Positions 16,285 to 25,962 of a DNA stretch of 64,000 nucleotides are shown here, in pieces. Within the stretch, counting starts at the first letter, position 1. Every line of letters starts with the position of its first letter. The notes below the pieces were generated by a model that had not been told where the DNA came from, did not search any database, and saw nothing but the letters and a program-made list of their open reading frames with translations. The translations under genes and the position numbers were made by a program. The DNA comes from Lachnospiraceae bacterium (GTDB lineage Bacteria > Bacillota > Clostridia > Lachnospirales > Lachnospiraceae): contig AP025576.1 in NCBI GenBank assembly GCA_022845955.1, positions 4,154,001 to 4,218,000 of the forward strand. Reading direction: 5' to 3'.

Positions 16285-17787
16285 ATGCAGACTTTTATCC
16301 GCATTCATCCCGAAGATACCGTTGCTGTGGCGCTGCAGCCTCTGGCTGCCGGAACCGCTGTCGTCGCGGAGGGAAAACCGATTACCCTCCGGGAGGATAT
16401 CCCGCAGGGGCATAAATTCGCCCTGGTGCATATTCCCGCCGGGAAAGCGGTTATCAAATACGGCTCCCCTATCGGTACGGCCGTCACGGACATCTTACCC
16501 GGCTCCTGGATCCATACCGCCAACCTGAAAACCGGTCTGGGCGATGTGCTGACTTACACCTATAGCCCATCCCTCTTTGCAGGTACGGATCAGGCTGCTG
16601 ACGCCCTCTCGGAAACACCTCCTTATTTTTATGGCTACCGGAGAAAAAACGGGCGTGCAGGGGTACGCAATGAAATCTGGATTATTCCCACCGTCGGCTG
16701 TGTCAACAATGTGGCTGAGACAATAGCGGACCGGGCGCAGGGATTCCTGTGCGGCAGCCTGGATGCCATCGCCGCCTTTCCCCATCCCTATGGCTGTTCC
16801 CAGATGGGGGAGGATCAGGAAAACACGAGACAGATTCTCGCAGACCTGGTCAACCATCCCAACGCCGGCGGCATCCTGGTACTTGGGCTTGGCTGTGAAA
16901 ACAGCAATATAGAGGAATTGAAAAAATATATCGGCACCTATGATCCTGAACGTGTCAAATTCCTCGTCGCCCAGGACTCGGAGGATGAAATAGCCGATGG
17001 CCTGGCTCTTATCAAAGAACTGGCAGGCCGTGCCGGGACCTGTGTGCGGGAGGCAATCCCCTGCAGTGAACTGGTTATCGGTATGAAATGCGGAGGATCC
17101 GACGGACTTTCCGGCATAACGGCCAATCCTACAGTGGGCGTTTTTTCCGATCTTCTCATTGCGGCCGGCGGGACTACCATACTTACCGAGGTTCCTGAAA
17201 TGTTCGGCGCGGAGACCCAGCTGATGAACCGCTGCGAAAACGAAGCACTTTTCCGGCAGACCGTGGATCTCATCAATGATTTCAAGAACTATTTTACCAG
17301 CCACAACCAGACGATTTATGAAAATCCATCCCCGGGCAATAAAAAAGGGGGGATTTCCACTTTGGAAGACAAATCCCTTGGCTGCACCCAGAAATCCGGC
17401 TCCGCACCGGTCCGGGGTGTCCTCGCCTATGGGGAGCCGGTATGCACACATGGCCTGAATCTTCTCAGCGCACCGGGAAACGACCTGGTTGCCGCCACAG
17501 CGCTTGCGGCCTCCGGCGCTCAGATCGTGCTCTTTACCACCGGCCGGGGAACTCCCTTTGCTTCCCCCGTACCTACAGTGAAAATATCCAGCAACCTGGC
17601 GCTCAGTGAAAAGAAAAAGAACTGGATTGATTTTGACTGCGGCCGTATGGTAAACGGAACCCCGCTTCCGGAACTGGGGAAAATGCTTTTTGACTATGTA
17701 ATCCGTGTGGCAAACGGGGAGCAGGTCAAATCCGAAGCCGCCGGTTTCCATGACATGGCAATCTTTAAACAAGGTGTTACTTTATAG
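16285..17787 (+). CDS. uxaA: Altronate dehydratase
   Basis: A 500-residue UxaA-family enzyme that dehydrates D-altronate to 2-keto-3-deoxygluconate. The N-terminal SAF domain (HPEDTVAVALQPLAAG, then IPQGHKFALV) and the large C-terminal domain with FYGYRRKNGRAGVRNEIWIIPTVGC, HPYGCSQMGEDQ, MKCGGSDGLSGITANP and HGLNLLSAPGNDLVAATALAA are typical. The start has AAGGAGG at good spacing. It is cotranscribed with uxaB 14 bases downstream and lies divergent to uxaC, so the three steps from galacturonate to KDG are together; kdgK and kdgA are not in the window. Confidence 0.96.
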   Translation: MQTFIRIHPEDTVAVALQPLAAGTAVVAEGKPITLREDIPQGHKFALVHIPAGKAVIKYGSPIGTAVTDILPGSWIHTANLKTGLGDVLTYTYSPSLFAGTDQAADALSETPPYFYGYRRKNGRAGVRNEIWIIPTVGCVNNVAETIADRAQGFLCGSLDAIAAFPHPYGCSQMGEDQENTRQILADLVNHPNAGGILVLGLGCENSNIEELKKYIGTYDPERVKFLVAQDSEDEIADGLALIKELAGRAGTCVREAIPCSELVIGMKCGGSDGLSGITANPTVGVFSDLLIAAGGTTILTEVPEMFGAETQLMNRCENEALFRQTVDLINDFKNYFTSHNQTIYENPSPGNKKGGISTLEDKSLGCTQKSGSAPVRGVLAYGEPVCTHGLNLLSAPGNDLVAATALAASGAQIVLFTTGRGTPFASPVPTVKISSNLALSEKKKNWIDFDCGRMVNGTPLPELGKMLFDYVIRVANGEQVKSEAAGFHDMAIFKQGVTL

Positions 17788-17801
17788 GAGGAATAAAAAT
17801 C

Positions 17802-19307
17802 ATGAACAAATTATCGTACCGGACATTGGAAGAAAAAGGCTTTACCGGCTATCTTCTGAAAGAAGCCCCTGAACGGATCATCCAATTCGGGGAAGGCAAC
17901 TTCATGCGCGCGTTTGTGGATTTTTTTATTGACAGCATGAATGAAAAAGCCGCTTTCCAGTCCAAGGTTGTGTTGGTTCAGCCCATCGCCCCCATTCCGG
18001 GCGCTTTTGATCTGAAGGACGCCATCAATGAACAGGAGGGACTGTATACCCTGTATCTGCGCGGTTGTGAAAACGGGGAAAAAGTCAATAAAAAAAGGGT
18101 GATATCCTGTGTGAGCCGCTGTCTGAACGCTTACACCGATTTCGAAGCCGTAATGGCCTGTGCGGAAAATCCGCAGCTGCGCTTTATTTCCTGCAATACC
18201 ACGGAAGCCGGGATTACCTATGATCCCTCCTGCCGTTTTGAGGACCGTCCGGCAGCAAGCTACCCCGGCAAGCTCACCCAGTTTTTATACCGCCGTTTTC
18301 AGACCTTTGGCGGGGAACCGGGGAAAGGCTTCCTGATCCTTGCCTGTGAGCTGATTGACGATAATGGGAAGGAACTGGAAAAATGTGTGCTGAAGTATGC
18401 GGCGCAATGGGGGCTTGGCGACGATTTTGTACAATGGATACAGGACGAAAATATCTTCTGTTCTACCCTGGTGGATCGCATTGTTACCGGTTTTCCCAGA
18501 GCGGAAGCCGCAGCACGGAATGAGGAAAACGGCTACGAAGATAACGTGATGGATACCGGAGAAGTATTTGGCTTCTGGGTTATCGAAGGCCCGCAGTCCA
18601 TCAAGGAGGAACTACCTTTTGAAAAGGCAGGCCTCCCCATTCTGGTAACGGAGGATCATAAGCCCTATAAGCAGCGCAAGGTACGTATCCTTAACGGCGC
18701 CCATACTTCTATGGTTCTCGGCGCTTACCTTGCAGGACAGGATATCGTCCGTGACTGTATGGAAGATCCGGTTATCCGGGGCTTTATGAATAAAGCCATC
18801 TACCAGGAAATCATTCCCACACTCACCCTGCCCAGGGAAGAACTGGAGGACTTTGCCGCCTCTGTAACGGAACGATTCCGCAACCCTTATATCGACCATG
18901 CCCTCCTCTCCATTTCCCTGAATTCCACCTCCAAATGGAAAGCGAGAGTTCTTCCTTCCCTGAAGGGTTATATCGAAACGAAAGGAAGCCTTCCGGTATG
19001 TCTTACCGCTTCCCTCGCCTTCTATATTGCGTTTTACGGGGGCGGCGATCTCACGGAAAGCGGCCTGACCTGTACCCGCCCGAAGGGCAACCGGTATCCG
19101 GTTTCCGATGACAGGGATATCCTGGAGTTCTTCGCCGCCCATAAGAATGACAGCCCGGAGGATCTGGTTCATGCGGTATGCAGCCAAAGCGGCTTCTGGG
19201 GGATGGATCTGACCTGCCTGCCCGGACTGGAAACAGCTGTATGCGCAGATTTAAAGGTTATTTTGGAAAAAGGCGCTTACCGGTTAATGCAGGATTGTCT
19301 GGCCTGA
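17802..19307 (+). CDS. uxaB: Tagaturonate reductase
   Basis: A 501-residue mannitol dehydrogenase-family protein that reduces D-tagaturonate to D-altronate with NADH. Seen: the N-terminal Rossmann region IIQFGEGNFMRAFVDFFIDSMN near residues 26-47, SCNTTEAGITYDPSCRFEDRPAASYPGKLTQFLYRR near 127-165, and the family region HKPYKQRKVRILNGAHTSMVLGAYLAG near 286-312. The dehydrogenase is UxaB rather than UxuB by gene context with uxaA and uxaC. A strong hairpin terminator follows directly. Confidence 0.94.
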   Translation: MNKLSYRTLEEKGFTGYLLKEAPERIIQFGEGNFMRAFVDFFIDSMNEKAAFQSKVVLVQPIAPIPGAFDLKDAINEQEGLYTLYLRGCENGEKVNKKRVISCVSRCLNAYTDFEAVMACAENPQLRFISCNTTEAGITYDPSCRFEDRPAASYPGKLTQFLYRRFQTFGGEPGKGFLILACELIDDNGKELEKCVLKYAAQWGLGDDFVQWIQDENIFCSTLVDRIVTGFPRAEAAARNEENGYEDNVMDTGEVFGFWVIEGPQSIKEELPFEKAGLPILVTEDHKPYKQRKVRILNGAHTSMVLGAYLAGQDIVRDCMEDPVIRGFMNKAIYQEIIPTLTLPREELEDFAASVTERFRNPYIDHALLSISLNSTSKWKARVLPSLKGYIETKGSLPVCLTASLAFYIAFYGGGDLTESGLTCTRPKGNRYPVSDDRDILEFFAAHKNDSPEDLVHAVCSQSGFWGMDLTCLPGLETAVCADLKVILEKGAYRLMQDCLA

Positions 19308-19312
19308 GCCAA

Positions 19313-19349
19313 AAAGAGGAGAGAACGACAGCATCGTTCTTTCCTCTTT
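19313..19349. terminator. Bidirectional terminator between uxaB and rubrerythrin
   Basis: A 16-bp stem with one G-T wobble (left arm AAAGAGGAGAGAACGA) and a five-base loop, with A and T tracts on both sides. It can end the uxaAB transcript and the convergent rubrerythrin transcript. Confidence 0.88.
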
Positions 19350-19352
19350 ATT

Positions 19353-19892
19353 TTAATAATTTTCACAATTTAATTCAAAGTAACCCTGGGGATAACCGCA
19401 GGCCGGACATTTTTCAGGGGCACATTTCCCAAATACCACAAAACCGCAGTTCATGCAGATCCATACCTCTTCCTCTTCTTTACAGAAAACCTCTCCGTTC
19501 CTGAGATTCTCAGCCAGCTGCCGGAAACGGAAATCGTGGTGTCTTTCCACTTCCCCAATCCTGCGGAACAGCCGGGCAATATCCACAAAGCCTTCTTTTT
19601 CCGCCGTTTCCGCGAAATCCCGGTACATTTCCGTCCATTCTCTCTTTTCACCTGCCTGGGAATCCGCAAGAATCTCATCCAGCATCGGCAGGGCGCCTTC
19701 ATTCAGCATGCGCAGCCATACTTCCGCATGCTCCTGTTCATTTCCTGCCGTTTCTTCAAAAATAGAACCCATCTGCCGGAAGCCGTCCTTATTGGCAATA
19801 CGGGCGTAAATTCTGTATTTCGTACCTGCGAGCAGTTCCCCGGTATAGGCCTTCTCCAGGTTTTTATAGGTTTCACTTTCTTTAAAATCCAT
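19353..19892 (-). CDS. Rubrerythrin
   Basis: A 179-residue non-haem iron protein of oxidative-stress defence in anaerobes, which reduces peroxide. The diiron ferritin-like domain shows EKAYTGELLAGTKYRIYA near residues 9-26, GNEQEHAEVWL near 50-60 and VERHHDFRFRQLAENL near 119-134. The C-terminal rubredoxin domain has WICMNCGFV and CAPEKCPACGYPQGYF, two CxxC pairs for one iron. The ribosome site is weak. It stands alone, sharing a terminator with uxaB. Confidence 0.94.
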   Translation of the reverse strand: MDFKESETYKNLEKAYTGELLAGTKYRIYARIANKDGFRQMGSIFEETAGNEQEHAEVWLRMLNEGALPMLDEILADSQAGEKREWTEMYRDFAETAEKEGFVDIARLFRRIGEVERHHDFRFRQLAENLRNGEVFCKEEEEVWICMNCGFVVFGKCAPEKCPACGYPQGYFELNCENY

Positions 19893-19935
19893 AATTCCAT
19901 CAGCCGCTTTTCTTTTATCATATGAAAAACGGTGC

Positions 19936-21681
19936 TCAGCCGTTACTTATCATTTCCAGAAGCTTATCCATATCCACCGGCTTTGTCAGATAACCATCCA
20001 TTCCATTTTCCCTGGCCCTGTCCACATCCTCCATAAAGGCATTCGCAGAAAGGCCGATAATCTGCACGCTTCCTGCGTCCGGCCGATCCATCTCCCGTAT
20101 CCTGCGGCAGGCCTCCAGCCCGTTTAGTACGGGCATTTGGATATCCATGAGTATACACTGATAGTAGCCGACGGAGGAATCCCTGTAGGTATCCACCGCT
20201 TCCTTCCCGTCAAACACGGCATCCACCACGGCTCCGCTGCTGTCCAGCATAAAGGTAACGATTTCCGAGTTAATGGCATTATCCTCCGCCAGAAGGATAT
20301 GGAGACCGGAAAGGCTGTCGGCCGCCTGTACGGAAGCCGCTGCAAGAGGTTTTTCCTCTGCCGCATCCGCCTTGCCCCGCCCAAGCACCACCGATACTTT
20401 GAACTGGGAACCTTCTCCGGGCCTGCTGTCAACTGTGATTTTTCCGCCCATCATCCTGGCAAAATTCTGGCTGATCGCCAGTCCCAGCCCCGTCCCCCCA
20501 TACTGCCTTGATGTAACGGACTGCTCCTGTTCAAAGGGATCAAACAGCTTTGCCTGGAATTCTTTGCTTATGCCGATGCCGGTATCCGATATCAGGAACT
20601 CCAGGGCAGTCTTATCCGGCCCTGCCGCCTGCTCCTTTACATCCACGGTCACTTTCCCCCCGGCCGGTGTGAACTTCATGGCATTGGAAATAATATTTAC
20701 CAGAATCTGGCTGAGCCTGAGATCATCCCCGATCACATTTTCCAAAGCGGGATTGTCATAATGGATGCTGAATTCTATGCCGCCGTCCTCCGCTTTCTGG
20801 TTAAACATCACATATATACGCTCCAAAACCTCCGTCACCCGGAACGGCTTATCGGCAAGCTCCACCTTGCCGCTTTCTATCCGGGACATATCCAGAATGT
20901 CGTTAATCAGCGTCAGGAGATAACCGGAGGATAGGTCTATTTTTTTGAGGCAATCCATCACTTTGTCCCTGTCGTCCAGGGATCTCCTTGCGATTTCCGT
21001 CATGCCTATGATCCCGTTCATCGGCGTCCGTATTTCATGGGACATGGAAGAAAGGAACTCACTTTTTGCCTGGCTTGCTTTTTCCGCCGAATCCAGCGCC
21101 CGCTGCATTTTTTTCTGCCAATGGCCGTATACAAGAAACAAAATACCCAGAAAGATAAAGCCTGCATTAAAGCTCACCAGGGTCTCCTTTGCGGAGATGA
21201 CACATTGTTCCGAATACTTTTCCGCAGCCGATACCAGGCGATCAGCCGTTTTAAAATGATTTTCGCTCATTTCGAACAGGCGCTGCACATCCCCGTCCTG
21301 TCTCACCTGCGCGATTTCCGCCTTTAACGCAATCCACTCACCGCTCAGTTCCTCAAGCAGCTTCCGGTAGTCCGGATCCGGAAGTGCAGTCAGCCCATAT
21401 TCCCCTTCCCCTGTTGAAAGCTCCGAAATGATTCCGTCCAGATATCGGATCAGCTCATCGTTTGGCGTATGGTTCATTTCCTGCTTCACAAGACGCTGCG
21501 TAGCCCCTCTGACTATCCCGGCATAATTAATCACCCTCGCATTTCCCTGCATATGGGCTATCGTGGAAAAGGATGTTGTACTGATGATGAAAAAAACAAA
21601 AATAAGCAGAACTGCTATCAGACGTGTCACATTTTTCTGCACTGCCTTTTTTATGGTGCCGCTTTTCTTACCTGCCTCCAT
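19936..21681 (-). CDS. Hybrid sensor histidine kinase with receiver domain
   Basis: About 581 residues. An N-terminal membrane segment near 20-40, an extracytoplasmic helical sensor (PilJ/NarX-like: [19 protein letters not shown]), a second membrane segment near 175-190, then HisKA with the phospho-histidine in [13 protein letters not shown], HATPase_c ([35 protein letters not shown]) and a C-terminal receiver ([13 protein letters not shown], phospho-aspartate in [11 protein letters not shown], lysine in YLTKPVD). I chose ATG at 21681 with GGGAGG six bases upstream. It has a TTGTCG-17-TATAAT promoter. The output partner is not adjacent, so the signal and the target are unknown. Confidence 0.9.
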   Translation of the reverse strand: MEAGKKSGTIKKAVQKNVTRLIAVLLIFVFFIISTTSFSTIAHMQGNARVINYAGIVRGATQRLVKQEMNHTPNDELIRYLDGIISELSTGEGEYGLTALPDPDYRKLLEELSGEWIALKAEIAQVRQDGDVQRLFEMSENHFKTADRLVSAAEKYSEQCVISAKETLVSFNAGFIFLGILFLVYGHWQKKMQRALDSAEKASQAKSEFLSSMSHEIRTPMNGIIGMTEIARRSLDDRDKVMDCLKKIDLSSGYLLTLINDILDMSRIESGKVELADKPFRVTEVLERIYVMFNQKAEDGGIEFSIHYDNPALENVIGDDLRLSQILVNIISNAMKFTPAGGKVTVDVKEQAAGPDKTALEFLISDTGIGISKEFQAKLFDPFEQEQSVTSRQYGGTGLGLAISQNFARMMGGKITVDSRPGEGSQFKVSVVLGRGKADAAEEKPLAAASVQAADSLSGLHILLAEDNAINSEIVTFMLDSSGAVVDAVFDGKEAVDTYRDSSVGYYQCILMDIQMPVLNGLEACRRIREMDRPDAGSVQIIGLSANAFMEDVDRARENGMDGYLTKPVDMDKLLEMISNG

Positions 21682-21790
21682 GTGAATCCTCCCAGACACA
21701 TGAAAAGCACTGACCGGTATTCATTGCCCATCCAAACCGTCTGTCTTTTGTCCATGTGTTTCCGCTATGTCCTTTTCGGACCTTAACCAG

Positions 21791-21819
21791 ATTATATCAT
21801 ACCATGTACATTTCGACAA
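21791..21819 (-). promoter_or_regulatory. Promoter of hybrid kinase gene
   Basis: TTGTCG (21814-21819) and TATAAT (21791-21796), 17-base spacer, on the minus strand, about 110 bases upstream of the kinase start. Confidence 0.62.
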
Positions 21820-21820
21820 A

Positions 21821-22367
21821 TTATCTTTGAAAATTAAATAATAGGTAACTCTTTTTTATTTTTTTCTTCTTCACCGCAGAATGAGGCTCTGTAAAAGGAC
21901 GGAAGGCTTTCCGTTCTTCCGTTTCCTCCACCAAATGATCATAGCCGCAAGCAGAAACGATCAGTCCTGCCAGAATCATATTGACCACTATACTGGCCAG
22001 TCCTTCTGAAAGAAACGGAAGGGTGGTAAACCAGGCGAATTGGAATCCGAAATTTCCGGAAAAATACAATCCTGCCTGCATGGCAAGCATATAACCGCTG
22101 GGGATCCGGAAGGCAGGTCTGATTCAGCATAACGCCCAGAGCCGATGCATCCCCCATGTCCTTTACCGCCCGGCTCATGGCCTCCTCCTCTCCCATACCG
22201 GCCTGCCGGTATTCCTCCGCCTTATTCTCCATATGCGCATACAATTCTCTTCCCGCACGTTTTGCCGCAGGCTTGTACTGTATCTGCGCTTCCACATCCG
22301 CTAAAAACAGGGCCGCATCCTGGCTTCCGGCATCACCTGGCATATTCACATCTTCTTTTTTATGCAT
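21821..22367 (-). pseudogene. HAAS (permease prefix) + FtsW/RodA-like gene, deleted and frameshifted
   Basis: Two overlapping frames belong to one damaged gene. The first, from ATG 22367 with GGGAGGT upstream, encodes about 90 residues of the HAAS/permease-prefix domain (FLADVEAQIQYKPAAKRAGREL, then AVKDMGDASALGVMLNQ). The second frame, from about 22105 to 21821, encodes FGFQFAWFTTLPFLSEGLASIVVNMILAG, which matches the end of FtsW/RodA/SpoVE membrane proteins (LPF-S-G--SIV-NM). In intact PadR-linked genes roughly 250 residues lie between these parts. I infer an internal deletion with loss of frame around 22090-22130. It follows padR with a start overlapping its stop region. Confidence 0.7.
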
Positions 22368-22692
22368 GGACCACACCTCCCAGAACCAGATTAACCGCTT
22401 TTTCATAGGCCGACCATTCCGCTTTTTTCCCTGTCAGCGTCTTTTTCCCTTTGGGGGTAATCCGGTAATATCTGCGCACTCTCCCGGTAGGCGCAGGCTG
22501 CTCAAAGCTCTCAATATCTCCCTGCTGCTCCAGCATATGCAGCAGAGGATACAGGGTACCCTCCTTCAGGGAAAACACCTTCTCACTGCGTTCCTCCAAT
22601 TCCTTAATCATCTGATAGCCATACATTTCCTCCTTTTCCAAAAGCTTCAGAAGAAGCATGGAGGTTCCCACCGCCATCATTTTCTTATCCAT
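22360..22692 (-). CDS. PadR family transcriptional regulator
   Basis: A 110-residue winged-helix regulator: LLLKLLEKEEMYGYQMIKELEERS near residues 12-35, then SLKEGTLYPLLHMLEQQGDIES and GRVRRYYRITPKGKKTL near 68-84. The start at 22692 is chosen for GGAGG seven bases upstream; the longer frame has no ribosome site. It lies upstream of and overlaps the HAAS-FtsW-like remnant, its probable partner. A perfect 18-bp inverted repeat at its promoter is the likely operator. A ligand is not known. Confidence 0.9.
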   Translation of the reverse strand: MDKKMMAVGTSMLLLKLLEKEEMYGYQMIKELEERSEKVFSLKEGTLYPLLHMLEQQGDIESFEQPAPTGRVRRYYRITPKGKKTLTGKKAEWSAYEKAVNLVLGGVVHA

Positions 22693-22748
22693 TTGCTGCC
22701 TCCTTTCTGTAGGTACCGAAAAACAAAATTTTATGTTTGGCAAAAAAA

Positions 22749-22796
22749 ATACCTAGATAATCTATGCATTATATATTACATAGATTATCTAGGTAT
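22749..22796. promoter_or_regulatory. Perfect 18-bp inverted repeat, probable PadR operator
   Basis: Left arm ATACCTAGATAATCTATG and its exact reverse complement are separated by 12 bases. Each arm also contains its own small dyad (TAGATAATCTA and TAGATTATCTA, 27 bp centre to centre), so it may hold two PadR dimers. A minus-strand promoter is embedded in it: TTGACA (22796-22801), 17 bases, TAATAT (22773-22778). Confidence 0.8.
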
Positions 22797-22814
22797 GTCA
22801 ATCGTTATTTGTGT

Positions 22815-23339
22815 TTACCCTTCTATCTGTTCCAAAAAGATTTCCGCATCTTTTCTGCTGTGGAAAATCAGGAAATCTTTATCCTGATACTTCTCTCGCA
22901 TAGCCAGGATCCCCGGGTTGCATTTTTCCGGGAATTGCCATATCCACTTTAGAAAGCGAAAAAATTCTTTGTCTCTTTTTTCCTCAAGGTATTCCGGAAG
23001 ATCGATCCTCTTATGTCCATGACGTTTCCATACACGGTACATGCAGAGAAGCCGGTTAATATCAAAGAACAGAATTAAATCAGCCGCCTCTATCCGCATT
23101 TGCAGGGTTTCATGATGATTTCCATCTATGATCCATTCGCTGCCCTGAATGAAAGCCCTGTTTTTCTCCTGCCATTCTTCTTCCGGAGGATAGTTCCAGC
23201 CAGGCTGCCAGCATTCTTTATCCAGATAAATAACCGGATATCCCGTTTTACTGCCCATCCTCTGCGCCGTCCAGCTTTTCCCGCTTCCGGAATTTCCCAG
23301 AAGAATTATTTTTTTATATATTTTTCCTTTATATTTCAT
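22815..23339 (-). CDS. FlaR/topology-modulation-like P-loop kinase
   Basis: A 174-residue P-loop protein: Walker A LGNSGSGKSWTAQRM near residues 14-28, YLDKECWQPGWNYP near 38-51, WIIDGNHHETLQMRIEAADLILFFDINRLLCMYRV near 69-103, and an arginine/lysine-rich C-half. This is the pattern of DNA topology modulation protein FlaR-like ATPases, which resemble adenylate kinases; their true substrate is not known. It starts two bases after the stop of the GH28-like gene and is the last gene of that operon. Confidence 0.8.
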   Translation of the reverse strand: MKYKGKIYKKIILLGNSGSGKSWTAQRMGSKTGYPVIYLDKECWQPGWNYPPEEEWQEKNRAFIQGSEWIIDGNHHETLQMRIEAADLILFFDINRLLCMYRVWKRHGHKRIDLPEYLEEKRDKEFFRFLKWIWQFPEKCNPGILAMREKYQDKDFLIFHSRKDAEIFLEQIEG

Positions 23340-23341
23340 AG

Positions 23342-25960
23342 TCAGCGGATCACCACCTTACATTCCCCATACTCCGCCAATATCCCGTCATCCACTGTAA
23401 GCCGGATTCGGAATTCCCCTTTTTGGCCTTTTCCGGGAGTCCAGCGGATTTCCATCTGATCTTCCAGGAAAACGGCACCCTCCGGCAGTTCATCGGCAGT
23501 GATTTTCATGTCTATTTTCCGGCCCTTTACCGCATAATCACAGACTTCCGCCGTTTCATTGTATATCCGCCCATTCTGTTCTTTTTCTGAAATCTCGGAA
23601 GCGGGATTGCGCACCTTAACCGGAATTCTGATAACTTCGCCGGATCTGCCCTCATATTTTGCCGGCATAGCAAAAAAGGGACGGTAAACGGTGAGAGGCA
23701 GCGGATATTTGTCCGTTTCTACCGGATAACTGTACCCATTCTCCGGGCAGGGCAGCGTGGGATACGGATAATATTCATCCGGAGGCGTCCCGGGTGCAGG
23801 TGCGGTAATTTCCACCTTTTTCACCTGCCAGTCCGGAGGAAAGACCGCATCCCTCACTTCCGTCCTCATGTAAGGCTGGTGCAGGATATATTCCCTGCCT
23901 GTGGGCCTGCGGAAAGCGCTTGCCACGACGGCGGCGTGCTCCACTCCCGCCTTGCTATCTGCGGTTATTTCCGTAAGTCTGACGCGGGAGGCGTCGTCCA
24001 GCACCACCGCGTGCCGGCCGTCCTCTGTTTTCCAGGTAAAAGACACTTTCTCCAGAGTCAAATCTTCCACATGTCTTGCATACAATCCATATGCCGGGAG
24101 AATACCCCAGTTTTCCGGTTCCGGATAAACATAAGGAAGCTCCGGCACGTTGTAGGGATCTGCTTTCCAGCCGCCCGTTTCCCTGTCCCAGTCCGCCCGG
24201 GGAAGCAGGCCTTCCTCCTTCAGGAAAAATGTATTCACCAGCCAGGGCAGGCTTTGTACGCAGGGTTTTGCTCCATACTGGACATAATCCCAGTTGGTAT
24301 TGAGCTGTCTTTGCTCCGCCGCATGCTCCATGGACAGGCCTCCCCGGTATTCCACCCGGATATTTTTCATACATACCCGGCGGACAGGGCTGTCTGCAAG
24401 GCCCATTACCAGGATAGGATACCTGGGATCCGCATTGGTAATTGTCACATTGCTGATCTCAATATCAGAAACGCACGCCATATGGCCGCTGCCGCAGGCA
24501 TTGGCATAACAAGGCTCCTCCCATGCCGCCAGGGGCTTTTCCCGATCCGCTTCATAGACGCCGGCGGAGGAACAATACCGTTTTCCGTAACAGCTATCCC
24601 CCTCCCGCTGAAGGTTCGCTTCATTCACTGCGGCAGGAGCGTCCGGATTCACTACCAAGAAAGAAGAATACCCGTCAATGGTAACTTTCCGTTCTTTCCT
24701 GTAAGAAGGGCTGTACCGCAGGGCCGGATAACGGATATAGCCGTCCCTGTCGGGCAGGACCCATTTCCGGTTGTCCAGACGCACATTCCCTTTTCCGGCC
24801 TCCGTCCGTTCTTCGCTGCTGTTCCCGGTGACAGGAAAACGGCACCTGTCTCCCGCACGGATAAAAATGGGGGAACTGCTGATAGTATCCATTTCACAGT
24901 CCGTAAAAAGAATATCCTTCAGGTCCGATCCGTCCACCGCCTCCAGGGCAAATCCCCGGGAACGTTCAAACCGTACCCGGCGTATGGTTACCCGTTCGTA
25001 ACCGCAGGTGGATTCGGTTCCGAGCTTCACCCTTCCTGTGGGGCCGCCGCGATCTGCCGCCACCAGCTTTTCCCGGGTATATACTCCCGCATAAACACTT
25101 CCCGCATCATAGCCGCTCACCTTACAGTCCTCTATAAGCACATTTTTGAGGGGCATAAATTTTCCCGCCCCAAAGGATGCCTTCATAACAAGCGCATCAT
25201 CGGTAAGGGAATTAAAAACACTGTTTCTGACGGTTACATTCCGGCAGCAGTCCACGTCCAGCGCATCCCTGGTGGTATCCACCAGGACATCCTCCACCAG
25301 CATATTTTCCACCCCTTCGGCTATGATGGCAAAATGACCGCCGATAACTACGGAAATCCCTTTAATCACTACGTTACAGCAGCGCACCAGGGCAATCGCC
25401 TTGTTGCCGAACCATTCGCCGTTTTCTCCCGCCACTCCCGGATCCCGCCTGTATTCCGGCTCTTCAGGATCGCCTCCCTGCAGCACATACGTACGGTAAC
25501 CGCTGTCAAAACAGCTGCCGTCAATCATGCCTTCCCCATAAAGCATGATATCGGAAATGTCGGCTCCGTATAGCAGACTGTTTGCAAAATAGGTATGTCC
25601 GTGATCCTGTATTCCCACATACCGGTTTTCCTCCGGCCGGTCATAGTTACCGCCTTCCCCCTCCTGTTTTTCATAGGAATGGCGGATATCCGTGCGTGCG
25701 GCACGAAGAACGGCTCCTTTTTCCAGACAAAGATTTACCCCGGAACGGAGCCGGATCGTATAGGTCTTAAACTCTCCCTCCGGTACCACCACGGTTCCGC
25801 CGCCGTCTTCTGCGGCGGCAGCGATCGCCTGGTTTATCCCCATTGTGTTATCCACTGGATTTCCCCCGGGTACGGCTCCGTATGCGGTAATTACATATCT
25901 TTTTTCCCGGTACAGATCCTCTGCCCGCAGGCAGGCTCCTGTTGCTGTTTTTATACCCAT
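23342..25960 (-). CDS. GH28-like right-handed beta-helix glycosidase
   Basis: An 872-residue protein without a signal peptide, so probably cytoplasmic. Residues about 22-100 are the pectate-lyase-like entry (ITAYGAVPGGNPVDNTMGINQAI, then GGGTVVVPEGEF). Residues 130-350 are beta-helix repeats with acidic motifs where GH28 catalytic aspartates fall (TTRDALDVDCCRN, SLTDDALVMKAS). The GHG motif of classical polygalacturonases is not evident, so activity on a plain galacturonan is unproven. Residues 790-870 are an Ig-like domain (LPEGAVFLEDQMEIRWTPGKGQKGEF). It lies between a MATE gene and a FlaR-like gene with two-base gaps. The nearby uxaCAB genes suggest a uronic-acid substrate. Confidence 0.78.
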   Translation of the reverse strand: MGIKTATGACLRAEDLYREKRYVITAYGAVPGGNPVDNTMGINQAIAAAAEDGGGTVVVPEGEFKTYTIRLRSGVNLCLEKGAVLRAARTDIRHSYEKQEGEGGNYDRPEENRYVGIQDHGHTYFANSLLYGADISDIMLYGEGMIDGSCFDSGYRTYVLQGGDPEEPEYRRDPGVAGENGEWFGNKAIALVRCCNVVIKGISVVIGGHFAIIAEGVENMLVEDVLVDTTRDALDVDCCRNVTVRNSVFNSLTDDALVMKASFGAGKFMPLKNVLIEDCKVSGYDAGSVYAGVYTREKLVAADRGGPTGRVKLGTESTCGYERVTIRRVRFERSRGFALEAVDGSDLKDILFTDCEMDTISSSPIFIRAGDRCRFPVTGNSSEERTEAGKGNVRLDNRKWVLPDRDGYIRYPALRYSPSYRKERKVTIDGYSSFLVVNPDAPAAVNEANLQREGDSCYGKRYCSSAGVYEADREKPLAAWEEPCYANACGSGHMACVSDIEISNVTITNADPRYPILVMGLADSPVRRVCMKNIRVEYRGGLSMEHAAEQRQLNTNWDYVQYGAKPCVQSLPWLVNTFFLKEEGLLPRADWDRETGGWKADPYNVPELPYVYPEPENWGILPAYGLYARHVEDLTLEKVSFTWKTEDGRHAVVLDDASRVRLTEITADSKAGVEHAAVVASAFRRPTGREYILHQPYMRTEVRDAVFPPDWQVKKVEITAPAPGTPPDEYYPYPTLPCPENGYSYPVETDKYPLPLTVYRPFFAMPAKYEGRSGEVIRIPVKVRNPASEISEKEQNGRIYNETAEVCDYAVKGRKIDMKITADELPEGAVFLEDQMEIRWTPGKGQKGEFRIRLTVDDGILAEYGECKVVIR

Positions 25961-25962
25961 TT

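Noticed and set aside
23879..25573. 564-residue open frame on the plus strand
   Set aside because: It is antisense to the GH28-like gene and has no recognisable domain.
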